Assembly: GCF_028554725.1 (NCBI RefSeq) | Contig: NC_071669.1 | Coordinates: 58,508,501-58,572,500, forward strand | From: Zeugodacus cucurbitae | Taxonomy: Eukaryota > Arthropoda > Insecta > Diptera > Tephritidae | DNA length: 64,000 bases | Reading direction: 5' to 3' | In this document: positions 12,002-24,664 of the stretch, piece by piece | Position numbering within the stretch: position 1 is the first letter of the stretch | Layout: each line of letters begins with the position of its first letter | Notes under the pieces: model-generated | Databases searched by the model: none | What the model was told of the DNA's origin: nothing | What the model saw: only the letters and a program-made list of their open reading frames with translations | Translations under genes and position numbers: made by a program

Positions 12002-13094
12002 ATCAATATCATCAAATATTGTATGCAACAAAGCAGCTGACAGACAAAATATATGGCGCCTGCGCAAATACATGTTCAATTAAAACTACTTAATTTGCAA
12101 AACATTCCAGCATTTATAGATTTCACTGGCACATAGCGTAGCGAGCCATGTAAAATTGTTAATAAAAGGCCAATTTTTCGCTACTTTACAAAAAAGACTG
12201 ACTCGTAAGCGAAATTAATTTGTGTTACACTGTGCGACACTAGTATAAATACAGACATATATGCACACACATATACATATATAAATATATAAAAAAAGCC
12301 TCTGTATGAAGTAAAATCTACATTGAATACAAACATCATTCATACATTGTCCATGCAACAAATGGACCGCCAACAAATGGTCCAATTTCGTCGCGTCGAA
12401 TTTCGTTTCGCCAATTATTTTCTATTGCTGCAGCAATTGGCGCTTTGTCACCTGCTGGCGAGTAGTGGTTTTGTATTTTTTTTGTAATTTTTTTATAATT
12501 TATTTGAAAGCGCTTTTGTATTGACATTTATGCCACAGCTTTTATCTTGATAAATAAATATATTTATATATATAAACAATCAGTTATTTATAACTCGCAC
12601 AGCTGTCTCTCTTTGCTACGCTACTTGTTAGTGCCATGGAATGTTGTTTATAAACTTGCGATTTTAGAAACTTACTATATAAAAAAACAGCCATGCGTTG
12701 CTGCAACATATTGTGGCATGTCGCAAAACAATGCAGTGCAGTGTTTAATATGTGGCAAGTATTTGTTTATGCCACATTTTTAAATGTTTTTCTTATTTTT
12801 TTAACATTACTATAATATACTACTGTTGTTGTTGCACCACTAGCTTTTGCAATTCGTGCTGCATGTTTGCGATTTTAATTTATTTAAGTCATTTATTATA
12901 ATTGATATTTACTTACCCACTTACTTACATCTATTTTATATAAACAAAAACGACAAGTTTTTGTTGCTGTGTTGCACAAATCACTCAGGTGTTAAACGTT
13001 GATTGACCAACTGACTGTCTGATAAACGCCAACGAAGTGCCTGGTTGCAGCCACACAAAACCAAACTTTGGCCAACATAATGAGCCAAGCAATG

Positions 13095-13126
<32 letters not shown>

Positions 13127-14877
13127 ATGTGGTGTGGCTACTTGGCATTATTGAAGCAAAAGTGAGACACAAACTTGCCACATTTTAACACACAAACACA
13201 CACATATATATTTATTTATGCGTCTGATTGACTGTCCACCAATGAATGTGTACGTTTGTGTCTTTATATTGTATCCAATCTGTCTGGCTTGTCCATTTCA
13301 AAAGCTTGCATTGTCTTGTTCATTAAAGCCATACACTGAACAGCTTAGCTTAGCCGTCTGTCTAATGAACGAACGTCATGTCTGTGTAAATGCTACTATT
13401 ATTCTCCACTCTCGCTGATCTAATGTATTGCCAACACTTGCATGCCAACTCACTTGGACTAAGCAGAAATATAACATTCAAACACACACACAAACACACG
13501 TAAAGTGCCTCTTAAGCGAGCGAGCGAGTGAATGAGCTGTGGAAAAAAGCCAGTTCGCCTGCTTTGTTTGTATAAAGGTGTGTAATTTGTTGAACGGGCG
13601 TTTACTGTTTATTTCTCCATTAACTGCTTAATTATATAATCACTGTAATTTAACAGGCAGACAAGCGTTGCAACAGTTGCAAATTAATTGCATCAAGGCA
13701 AACGAAACAAATTGAGCGTACTGACCACCCGCAAGTCAATGGATTAATCAATTGTTTTTTTCTTTTTCATTTTACTATTACATTCTAATTAAGGTTGGGA
13801 GTAGGCATGGGCACGTGTATGAATAAAGATTTTTTTTACTTATTTTAAATATGTTTACATATTTCTTTGATTGAGCTTGTGGGTCAAGGTTGTTTTGAAT
13901 CCGGAAAATATTTTTGATTTTTTTCACTATATTTTTTTACTATAAAAGTAAATTAAGCACAGGTTTATAATACAAAATTGTGTTAGTCAAATAATAAGTT
14001 CGCTTAGAAAAAACTGAAACCTACAATGATTGTGGCAAGAACATCACATGATAATAGCAAACAGAACAAATTGCATTAATGGTTCGAATAAATTCTCTAA
14101 AATTAAATCAATACTTATACATAAATCAAAAGAGATCCCTCTCGTTTCTATAAAAGTGAGCTAGTAGATTTGAGTATTTTAAAATCTAAGATCCTGTAGA
14201 TACATGTATAAGAGAGATTATAGCATTTTGAGTAACTTAACTCTTGGCATAACGACAAAAACTAGCGAATAACGTATTTCCGGTGTGAATGAAATTTTTG
14301 TTTGTACCAAAGTACCAATATTAGTTAATAGAAGCTCTGTCCCAGGCGTAGAAATCAATTCGGACATCCAATAGGGACGGGTACAGATAAAAGCCCAAAA
14401 ATTAATAAACAAATATTTTTGATGGACGATAGAAAAGCGTTGATCGAAGAGGGTGCCCTGAATACCAAAGAAATATTATAAACATATCGCTCTGGAGTAC
14501 TAGAGCATTTGAACTCTCTCTGATGCGACTCTGCCGTGACAAAAAATTGTGAAAACGATGAGAAAATTACAAGTATATATGTACATTCGAGTTCCTCATA
14601 CTTCTATAAAATTCTAGAGATCTGGTCGCAGTAACTTTTTCCGTGTTCTCAAGAGTTAAGAAGAAGTATATTTTATAGGAACATATTGTTTGTTCTAAAA
14701 TTGTGATATGGAAATATGGGAGATTACTAGAAAAGAGGATCTCTACGTAAAATTAGTAATAAAACTAGAATTACTCCACTTTCTCAGGGAAAGATTATGA
14801 GACTTATTCACAAATTTGCTTCAGTTCCACATGGCTAATAGAACTGTTGGTTCCGGATTTGTTGATATAAGTTCAAA
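12002..14877. other. Non-coding sequence with microsatellites
   Basis: Contains a (CAGA)n microsatellite at 13095-13124 and short AC/AT runs at about 12255-12300 and 13190-13210. No exon with domain support was found. Confidence 0.5.
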
Positions 14878-16016
14878 ACAAGTAAGGAAGGGCTAAGTTC
14901 GGGTGTAACCGAACATTTTATACTCTCGCAATTTATTTATTTAACTTAATTAATATTATATAATACACAATTTGACCCACATATTCCTCATATATATTGT
15001 ATAAAGTCCATTGAAAGTTGGAACCCATAGTATTAGGTTAGAGGCACCGTGTTGCTCGTGTTCGATATATGGGGCCTTAAAAACCTATGGTCCGATTTCG
15101 GCGATTTTTATAATGGGGCTGCCACACTATTAACATAGTATATGTGCAAAGTTCTGCACCGATATCTTCACTAGTACTTACTTTATATATTGTAAAGTAA
15201 ACGATTCAGATTGTCTTCAAAGTTCTGGTATATAGAAAGTAGGCGTGGTTGTGAAGCGATTTAGCCTATTTTCACAACATATCATTGGGTAGTAGTTCCT
15301 GGGGTATGGTTTTTGACCCATAAGTGGGCGACGCCACGCCCATTTTCCATTTTGTAAAAAAATCTGATTGCAGCTACCATCTGTCAATTCTTATGTGAAA
15401 TTTAGTGTTTCTGACGTTTTTCATTAGTGAGTTAACCCACATTTACTAATTTTCAACCTAACCTTTGTATGGGAGATGGGCGTGGTTATTATCCTATTTC
15501 TTTCATTTTTGGTCTGTATTAAGAAGTGGCTAAAAAAACGATTGCCGAAAGTTTGGTTTATATAGCTCTATTAGTTTCCGAGATATGTACAAAAAACTTA
15601 TTTGGGGGCGGGGCCACGCCCACCTCCCCAAAAAAATTACATACAAATATGCCCCTTCATAGTGCGATTCTTCATACCAAATTTTATTTCCATAGCTTTA
15701 TTTATGGCTTAGTTATGGCACTTTTGTGGGCGTGGCAATGGTCCGATTTTGCTCATTTTCGAAAGCAACCTTCCTATGGTACCAAGAAATAAGTATGCCA
15801 AGTTTCATCAAGATATCTTAATTTTTGCTCAAGTTACAGCTTGCACAGACGGACGGACAGACAGACATTCGGATTTGAACTCCACTCTTCACCCTGATCA
15901 CTTTGGTATATATAACCCTATATCTAACTCGTTTAGTTTTGGGTGTTACAAACAACCGTTATGTGAACAAAACTATAATACTCTCTTTAGCAACATTTGT
16001 TGCGAGAGTATAAAAA
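14878..16016 (-). repeat. Hairpin-repeat family, copy D, nearly complete
   Basis: About 1.14 kb. The left end holds a small stem, GTTCGG...CCGAAC (14897-14914), then ATTTTATACTCTCGCAA (about 14915-14941). The right end holds CTCTCTTTAGCAACATTTGT followed by TGCGAGAGTATAAAA (15977-16014). The outer motif TTTATACTCTCGCAA is thus present at both ends in inverted orientation. The interior is non-coding and has repeated 'gggcgtggc/gccacgccca' blocks. This copy is the best reference for the family in this window. Confidence 0.85.
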
Positions 16017-16999
16017 GAATCCAATCCTTGAAATCTGTAATTTTAGGTAGGCACATTTTTCCCTTCCGCTTTTCCTTCGATAAACTGTTACCCTCGTAGA
16101 AGCCCACTTCCTTATTTGCGAAGAACTCGGACAGCCACTTTTCACAAGCCTCTTTTGAGTTCAACTTTACACAACCAAGGGGGTTTGCCATGGATAGGAA
16201 CAGGTGGTAATCACTTGGCGCTATATCCGGGCTATACGGTGAATTCGATAAAACCTCCCATCCGCGCTTCCTTAGCTTCTGACGAGTCATCAATGAAGTG
16301 TGTGGTGTGGCGTTGTCCTGGTGGAGCACTACACCCTTCCTGTTGGTCAATTCTGGACGCTTCTGGTCGGTCGCCTGCTTGAAGCGGTCCAGTTGTTCAC
16401 AGTAGATGGTAGAATTAAGCGTCTGGCCATATCGGAGCAACTCATAGTGAATGATTCCGTTCCAATCCCACCAAATACACAGCAAAACCTTCCTGGACGT
16501 CAATCCCGGCTTGGCCACTGTTTGGGACGATTCACCGGCCTTCGACCACGACCTTTTTCGCTTCAAAACTGGGTCGAGTTCGTTCCGTTTCAGCAGCATA
16601 TCCCAGGCGTTGATTCGGTCCAGAATTTTTTTTGCGTCAAATCATGCGGCACCCAAATATCAAGCTTTTTTTGTATCCAGCCTTCTGCAGATGGTTTCAA
16701 ATGGTTTGGAGACTAACTCCCATCTCCTGGGCGATGTCACGAGATGCCACATGCCGGTCTAACTCGATGTTTTCCATGATTTGATGGGTATTCGTCGTCA
16801 CAGGTCTTCCGCCGGCTGGCTTATCAACGGTGTAGTTTTCACCCGCTCTGAATCTTCGAAACCATTCCTCCACAGTTCGAAGTGATAGAGTACCATCCCC
16901 CAGAACACCATTAGGCTCACGGAACGTCTCTCTGTCGGATTCGCCTTTAACGAAGGAAAACTTTAAAATAGCGCGAATTTCGGCGTTAGTGGACTCCAT
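15973..16999 (-). pseudogene. Mariner transposase pseudogene, first catalytic Asp deleted
   Basis: Start at 16999 (MESTNAEIRAILKF). The N-terminal helix-turn-helix domain includes the WFRRFRAGE and GRPVTTN motifs and the second helix ASRDIAQEMGVS. A TGA stop lies at 16699-16697, followed by a frameshift. The catalytic part resumes near 16599: LLKRNELDPVLKRKRSWSK is missing about two dozen residues that in sister copies carry the first catalytic Asp (VTGDEKWITYD). The other two are present, HQDNATPH and YSPDIAPSDYHLF, with 34 residues between the two Asp, the mariner D34D signature. The C-terminus runs past the usual end because of a late frame change. Inactive. Confidence 0.88.
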
Positions 17000-17155
17000 G
17001 TTTACACGTCTATAACTATTGAACGCAATATCCAAACTAAGCGTGCATGGCGTCGTTTTGTAGGTTATGTCAAGACCTTTCAAAGATGTATAATATTGCC
17101 AGATACTAGGCAAAACAAAGACAAAAAGGCGGAAGGGAGATATTTTTTCTGTTAT
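16043..17155 (-). mobile_element. Mariner element, D34D family, copy 1 (defective)
   Basis: Terminal regions at 16043-16075 and about 17120-17150 are imperfect inverted repeats built on TTAGG-x-CAAAAATCTCCCTCCGC. The transposase lies on the minus strand between them. Left flank: 27 bp from hairpin-repeat copy D. Confidence 0.8.
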
Positions 17156-20100
17156 ATAAGCATTTCTTTTATATTTAAGAACTACACTGATGAATTGAAA
17201 AAGACTAACCTAAAAAAAAGATAATTGAAACATAAAATAAAATATGTTGAAACAAGAAATTAATGCAAAATTTTGAGTTTTTAAGTATGAGCCCTTGAAA
17301 TAGTATTAAATAAATACTTCTAAATCCTGTCGTGATGAAAATAGCATTCACAATAAAAAACAAATTAGGTCAGATCTGATCAGATCTCTTGCCGAATAAA
17401 AGTTCTGCAACATTTCGCTGAATAAGAGAATTACTTTTTTATTTTTCTTTCATTTTCTTTATTTTCCAAATTAATTTTCGATTTCAGTATATTGCACAGA
17501 TTTAACAAAAGTAAAATTATAAAATAAAAAAAAATAAATAGAAATCAATGCAAATTGCTTTCACACAACGCACAGGGACCACCTGGACGTATGAGTGACA
17601 TGAAATCACAGCCGCAATGACAGTAAACAAATTTGGCAAATTCCAAAGCACAAACCCAAGCTATGCGCTGACGCCATATAGAGATCTGCAGCGCAATTCA
17701 ATTAAATGTCAGGCAACAATGCGCCGCCCAGCTGCCAATAAACACGAATTTCACTCTTACCCACTGCAATGAAGCTGCAGAATTCTTTGATGTTCCGTCA
17801 TTAACATTTTTGCGCATCAAACGAACAACGGCGGACGGTGGACCTGTTGTCCGAATCCGAAAATGTCAACACGAGTATGAAAAGTCGGCGAATTTGACAA
17901 TTATCCACAACGCCACAAATGGGCAGCGCTGACCAGCTTTTGTTGCGGCATGCTTACTTGTTTTTGTTATTGCTGCACAACAGCTGCAGTGTGGCAAGTG
18001 GTGAAAATGAAAACATTTAAGTGGCGGCAATTCAATTTCTATGCGCTGTCACAGACATACTATTTGCACAGAGCGCGGCGACGGCCTAACGAACAACTAA
18101 TGTCATAATAAAGCGACAACGCGCGGCGGCAAAAACTTTCTTCGGCAAATTAAATGTTTTGCAGCGATTTTCAGGCAAAAAAAAAACACACAAAAATTAA
18201 AAAAAAATCACGCACACTGACACAACCAGCTACTGTGGCGCCCAGCGGCGCCTTGCTGTCACACCGCAGTCGCCGAAAACGCACAACAGCAACAACTACA
18301 ACAGTGTAAGCAACTCATTCAGCCACCAAAAGTGTTGACGCAAACACCAAAAACAACAACAATGCGCCACCACAATCATCGCCCATGCGCTTGACGCAAG
18401 GCGGTGCGTTATTTTTCGCACAATTGTTAACACTTAACGCTGCCACCAGCCGACCAAGCGCCTTACTGGCCCATCAACCAAACCAAGCCGTCAAACAAAC
18501 AATAAAAAGGCAAACAACAACAAAAAGAAATGAGAAAAGTGTGAAGAGAAATGATTAATGAACCGTTTAGCTTACCAAATACGTGCCTCTACATCCATAC
18601 ATATACATATATGGGTGTGTTTGTGTGCCGCTACTGCACGGCCGCCTGTTGACGCGCTTTACAAAAACAAGAAAACAAGCCGCCACTAGTAAATTATCTG
18701 CACGGCTGAGCGAACGCTTACTAAATGGGCTGACTGGCTGACTGGCTGACTGAGGTGAAATATGTGAAATTGATACATGTCGATCTAAATTGAGACGCAT
18801 AAATTGTTTTGTTGCACCAACGTGAAAGTTGCAACAACGACTAACAACAACGCCGCGGCATTATTGAAACATTGACGTCTTTATGCGCAGCGGCGGTGAT
18901 TTCAGCCAATTAACTAAAGGCCGGTTGGCGAGTAAATAAACAAAATTTGTTTTCTTACATATAAAGAAATCCATGAAAATATAAAAAATAGATTAAAAGT
19001 TTCAATACTCATTATAACCAGATCAATTAGAATTTTTTTTTACTTTTGTTTACCAATAAAGCTTACTTATATACCTGTAAACTCTAACTCTAAATATTAG
19101 GTGAGATTAGGTTAGGTTACTTGACCGAAAAAAGGAAAACCGTTAGACTTAGAGCTGTGTCTCTTCAAACCGTAACCCATATCTCATAAGAAACAAGAAA
19201 TTTGTTTTAGAGAAGTTTCTACTAACCCTACATGAGTTCCAATAACCAGTAATTACATTTTACGAGAGTTGATTTGATATTATCGTAATCTTCAAACATC
19301 GATCGATGTTCCGGGTCCGCTCAACCGCTCAATAATCTGCCCTGAAGTAGACAGCGCTGTATCATTTCTTTCCAAAATTTTCACTCTTACTTGAGACAAT
19401 TTGGAAAGTGACTTATTTGGTGCATTTTAAGCTTAGAATAGCCATAAATTTCAAAAATCCCTAAATCAATATCTAACTGTTATAACAAGCTTCACTTGCA
19501 GGTCCGTTTATTCCTCTAGAACATCTAGATCTGCTCCGAATATACTACATACCATTATTCCGATAAACAGCACCAAAGTCCAGGATATAAAGCCCATCCA
19601 GCCGTAGTTTCGTAAATTTCTCTATGCATAGGACCTAGTTAAAAAAGCTGCTGAGGCTTTCTCATGGGCTGGATCTGTAAAGACGCAATAAATGGTAGGC
19701 GACAGTTCTTCACATAATCATGGCTATGTCATGGCCGTTTTCTTTCTTATATTGGTCCAAGCAAAAAAGAACAACCAGAGAAGTGGCTAAAAATTGAAAA
19801 GCGCCCTTCGTTTCGCGACAATCATAGTCTTACTGAAAAACATTTGGAATGATATACCAATCAGAATGCATATAATATATTATGACTCCAAGGGATTAGT
19901 CGAAAGGTTTGCCCAGAGAGAGGGATAAAGAGAGAGAGTGAAAGAAAGAGTGAGACTACCGCACGAGATTATGTTTATTATTTATATTCTATCAGAAGAC
20001 TTTTGTCACTGAAAAAAATAACTTTTCTTCCCTAGATATATGTATGTATATAATTATATCCAGATTCCATTCCAAAATAATATAGTAAGAACTCGAGTCG

Positions 20101-21597
20101 AACCCTAGCTAAGCTCCTTCAGTTGTACAGAGAATATATCATCAAGATCACCTTAGAGCTTATGTCAGCTGAGAGCTCTTCGCAACATCTCGGATATTGT
20201 CGAGTCGAGTTAAATGAGGTTGCCACACTTTTTTTCAATTTCCACATTTTTTTCCTTTATTGGTATCCAAACAGCTCCGAGTATATCGCTTTCTTATGTG
20301 GTTTTAACTGATATATAGTACAGTCAAATAAATTCAATTCTTTCGAATCCCTCTGGCTTATGTTTTTATTAAAGAACTTCATTAATCAGAGACTTGAAAC
20401 ATTTTGCTTAAATAACTCCACATCACAACTTTCATAGCAATTCATCACAAGCCAAACAAAGTTACCTGCAATCGTCCCTAGAGACTTGCCGCTGTTGCGC
20501 CGTTTTTCACTTGCAACATTTCACACTTCACTTTTCCTGACTAGATTTTTCGCAATTTCCTTTCATCGCCGGCATATTTGCACGTCCGCAATGTGAAATT
20601 TTGATGAAGGCAAGCAATCACAGCGTCTCTAACGACGACTACATGATTGAAATAGTTTTGAGAAGCGACACACCGTTACACACACATCATCACATAGAGA
20701 TGAATACAAACATACTCTAGCATCTATCTTGCTTTCAATGAGAAGCGCAGAGCTTAACTAACTGCAAATTGGCGCATCATAAATGTTGCACGTTCCTGTG
20801 GCAGAAGTGAAAAAAAGCCGTGAGTGTATGAAGTGGCAGCGTGGCTGGTATGCCGAGCTGTCAATTTATTGAAGTCACTCTGTGCCACATTTTGCCTTCA
20901 ACACCTGTTTCTTTTTTTACTTTTTTAGCGATATTTTCGTTTTTATTTTACTTTTATTTGTTTTAACTTTTCATTTTCGTTTTTTATTTTTAAAATGTTT
21001 CCCTTTCAACGCTTACTTTTCGCTACCCACAACCTACCTCCACCCTTCACCACCCACTTTGTGTAGCGTCAACAGCGCATCCGTGATCCGTTAGCGGCAG
21101 ATTCTTCCTTGGCATTTCTTCGAGTGTTAGATTGTTTTTGTTATTGTTGTATTGTTGTTTGTTTGGCATTTTGTTAAAACAACTTGACCCATTTGTTAAT
21201 GCATTGTCATCTTCAATTGCATGTTGTACAGTTAGACGAGGTATAGGTGTTTGGATTAGGGTTGTTCTTATATGTATGTAGAATTTTTTTTAATATTGAA
21301 ACTCAAAATGCTCCAACCTTATTTTAGAGCTCGCCGAATTATTTGGATCGTATTCTGGCATCCCGACATTTTGGAATTGGTGTCATTATTATATTTTAAT
21401 TTTTACCTTTCAATGGAACTTTATTTAAATAAAAAAGGACAATTTCCAGTAAAATATAGTTTTAAATTCAATTAGACATATAAGAATATCCGTTGGATAT
21501 TATTCCCACAATTGCGAAGATAAAAAGGAGTTAACAGTAAATTTTTCGGGATACCGAAATTTTACCCGATTTTTTAATGGGAATTTTAACAATGTTA
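17156..21597. other. Non-coding sequence with low-complexity tracts
   Basis: Features seen: tandem GGCTGACT units at about 18726-18752, a TTAGGTTAGGTTA motif at about 19106, and a GA-rich tract at about 19914-19960. The region 17560-18560 is relatively GC-rich with CAA runs and could be regulatory, but nothing in it can be named. No supported gene. Confidence 0.45.
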
Positions 21598-21952
21598 TTG
21601 GTCTACAACTTTGCTTCCGCCGTTTTTTTTTTGTAAATTTAAGGCTTTTTTCACTTAGGCCAGCCTCACCATACGTATACGAAAGCATTCGATGAGCTTC
21701 AGCCGCACTTTTCTTGGAATTAAAAAAGAAAAGCAAAATTTCCCGCAAATGTCGAGAATACGGCTCAAAAAATGACATTTTCAGTTGAGAATAAGTTTGG
21801 GATGCAAACAGATCTCTACAAATATTTTGTTGGGTTAATGTTGACACAAATGTCCAAGATCGATATAAAACGATTTAGTCGATTTAATCGACCAGTGCTT
21901 GACCCTAGAGACATCTATTGGAAGAACGGCGGAAGCAAAGTAGTAGACCTAA
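21598..21952 (-). mobile_element. 355-bp mariner-derived MITE with TIRs
   Basis: The ends are inverted repeats of about 26 bp (left TTGGTCTACAACTTTGCTTC, right inverse TTAGGTCTACTACTTTGCTT, both continuing CGCCG), flanked by TA at 21596-21597 and 21953-21954. The minus strand encodes part of a mariner-like N-terminal domain (RHLREILLFFFNSKKSAAEA, then HRMLSYTYGEAGLSE). The catalytic domain is absent. It differs from both other mariner families in this window. Confidence 0.85.
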
Positions 21953-23509
21953 TAATTAAAAATTGAAGAGAAGAAATTTTTAGTTAACAGTAAATTATTA
22001 GAAATCCCAAAATTTTAAGGTATTGTGTCCCGATTTTTTATTTCAAATTTTAAATTCTTAAGAATTCAATTCCATATTTGTATCTGCAATCTTGAACCTT
22101 GCTAACACCCTTTTGAGGAAGTGATATTTAAAGAGGCCATACATATCAACTTCTGTGAACCACCCTAGTAAGCATAAATATTATTTGCAACGGCACTTTC
22201 AACTGCTCCTACTCACCAGCTCACCCATTTCCTCCGCGAACCATGTAGTTTGAGGGCAATAATGATTTATATGCTGCTTTGGCTGTTGAAGTTTAACGTT
22301 TTTGGTCTTTTCTTGCAATTGTTGCAATTGTTGTTGTTGACTGTTTACTACCAGAGCATTGACAAAAAAATAACAACAAAAGTCAATAATATTTTTTATA
22401 TGTGGGAATTTTTGATTTACAATCGCTTGTCGTTGACACTCTGCACTCATTTGCTTTGCAGTGACCCCATCCAGGTCCGCCTCTTCACCATTTTATGATT
22501 TCCAGTTTCTTTTATGCTTAGACCATTTTATTGGTCATAATGCCAGTTCGCCAGCTCTTTTTCGGCAAAATGCATTGACAAATTTTCCGTTTTGGTTCTG
22601 TTTTTCCAATTGACTTCCTTTTATTTGGCGGCGCTGTTGCAAGCACTTTGAGGCATAGCCATTTTTGTTGTTGTTTCAAATTCATTCTTGTTTACCTAAC
22701 CTAGTTTCCGTTCTAAACTTGTGGTCGCAAATGCATATTTACTTACTTACTATATGCTTGCATTTGTCGCTTGGCACTGTAGAGAATTTTTTTAATTTAT
22801 TGCTTGTCATTCTGACAGGCGATTAACAGTTTTGTGTTAACAAATGGCGCTGATGTCATCCGTTTTAGTGCCATAAATTTGGTATTAGTAGCGAAAAATA
22901 TTAGAATTTGACAGTTGTAAGTAGGGGGATTCAAGTGGAAGTTGCAAAACAGGATTTGTAATTATATACAGGGTGCTGAATATTGCATTATTGTTGACAT
23001 ATTTTTATTAATTCTATATAATCAATTTTCATTGATATTTCAGTTTATAGCATACTTCACAGATTACAGAACTTTTTTTTATTAATACTTTAGTATGTAA
23101 ACCCTCTCCCCAGTCTCATAATTTTTTGATTGAATTTCAAAAATCTATTATTATTATTATTATATTAAATTTTCGGCATCTTTTTTTCTCTATTTCTTCC
23201 TCAACACTGTTCTCTTGTCGCTCGCGCTGTCTAGCACAATTTTTTCCGAATTTTCTTATCTCAGTCTCTTGAATTGTGTTCTCAGAGAGTGGATGTGAGA
23301 AATTGATAGCAAATTTGGTTTCATTAAGAGTCTTTCGATCTGAAAATAGTCACGTTGTTTTGTATATTATTTGGTAGAATATTGTGCTGGAAACAACCAT
23401 ATTTCGGGTCCAGGCTAAGCCAACGAATCTAATTCCGTTGCTGACTCACTTAAAGAAGGCGGACTTCTTCGATAAACTATATAGAACTATACTGTTACAG
23501 TGATCAGAT
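21953..23509. other. AT-rich sequence, no gene seen
   Basis: Short overlapping frames at 22199-22498 on both strands have no domain support. An (ATT)n run lies at about 23148-23165. Confidence 0.45.
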
Positions 23510-24664
23510 TTAGGTCAAATATGCGCCGTTTCGTTCGATAATCGTTACCATCTAGACGGCAACTTCATAATACCTCCTCGTAGAAGTCTCCCATTCATTT
23601 CATAAGCCTCTTTTGAGTTCGACGTTACACCATCAAGGGCGTTCGCCATGGACAGGAACAGGTGGTAATCACTTGGTGCTATGTCCGAACTATATGGTGG
23701 ATACGATAAAACCTCCCATCCGAGCTCCCTTAGCTTCTGACGACCCATCAACGAAGTGTGTGGTCTGGCGTTGTCCTAGTGAAACACTACACCCTTCCTG
23801 TTGGCCAATTCTGGACGCTTCTGGTCTATCACCTGCTTCAGGCGGTTCAGTTGTTCGCAGTAAATGGTATAATTAAGCGTCTGGCCATATGGGAGCAGCC
23901 CAGAGTGGAGGATTCCCTTCCCATTACACCAAACACACAGCAAAACCTTCCTGGACGTCAATCCCGGCTTGGCCACTGTTTGGGGTTTGATTCACCGGCC
24001 TTCGAGGGCGACCGTTTTCACTTGGTATTATCGTATGTGATCCATTTTTCGTCGCCAGTCACCATCCGCTTCAAAAATGGGTCGAGTTCGTTCCGTTTCA
24101 GCAGCATATTCCAGGCGTTGATTCAGCCCACGTGTTTTTTTTTTTTTGCGTTAAATCATGCGGCACTCAAACATCAAGCTCTTTTGTGTATCCAGTCTTC
24201 TGCAGATGGTTTAAAATGGTTTGACTAACTCCCATCTCCTAACTCCCACCTAACTCCCATCTCATTGGCGATGTCATGAGATGCCACATGCCGGTCTAAC
24301 TCGATGTCTTCCATGATTTGATCGACATTCGTTGTCACAGGTCTTCCCCCGGCTGACTTATCCATGGTGTCGATTTCACCCGCTCTGATTCGTCGAAACC
24401 ATTCCTCCGCAGTTCGAAGTAATGAATTACGATCCCCCAAAACATCATTAATCTTACGGAACGTTTCCATAGCGAATTTGCTTTTAACGAAGGAAAACTT
24501 TAAAATAGTGCGAATTTCGGCGTTAGTGAACTCCATGTTTGCACGTCTATAACTGTTGAACGCAATATCGTCGTCTTGTAGGTTATGTCATGACCTCTTA
24601 AAGAATCGAAAGATCCGCGAAATTCAAAAGACAAAAAGGCGGAGGGAGATTTTTGGCAACCTAA
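23510..24664 (-). mobile_element. Mariner element, D34D family, copy 2 (defective)
   Basis: The right terminus at 24664 ends CGGAGGGAGATTTTTGGCAA-CCTAA and is followed by TA (24665-24666), the expected target site. The left terminus is decayed (TTTAGGTCAAATATGCGCC from about 23509). The length of about 1.15 kb is close to a full mariner. A threefold 'taactccca' stutter at about 24227-24262 interrupts the coding region. Confidence 0.85.
23540..24536 (-). pseudogene. Mariner transposase pseudogene with stop before catalytic Asp
   Basis: Start at 24536 (MEFTNAEIRTILKF). The N-terminal DNA-binding domain is readable to MGV and then broken by the small tandem duplication at about 24227-24262. The first catalytic Asp region (VTGDEKWITYD) is encoded at about 24030-24060. 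At about 23778 the conserved VVFHQD motif reads VVFH-stop-D, a CAG-to-TAG change just before the second catalytic Asp. The third (IAPSDYHLFLSMAN) is intact at about 23650-23690, and the C-terminal GGIMKLPSRW is present. All three Asp codons survive, but the frame is broken several times. Confidence 0.87.

Noticed and set aside
11106..12083. Long open frames of Phe, Ile, Leu and Tyr
   Set aside because: Products of the (ATTTT)n array, which lacks stops in some frames.
16116..16762. Plus-strand frames in mariner copy 1
   Set aside because: Antisense shadows of the transposase on the minus strand.
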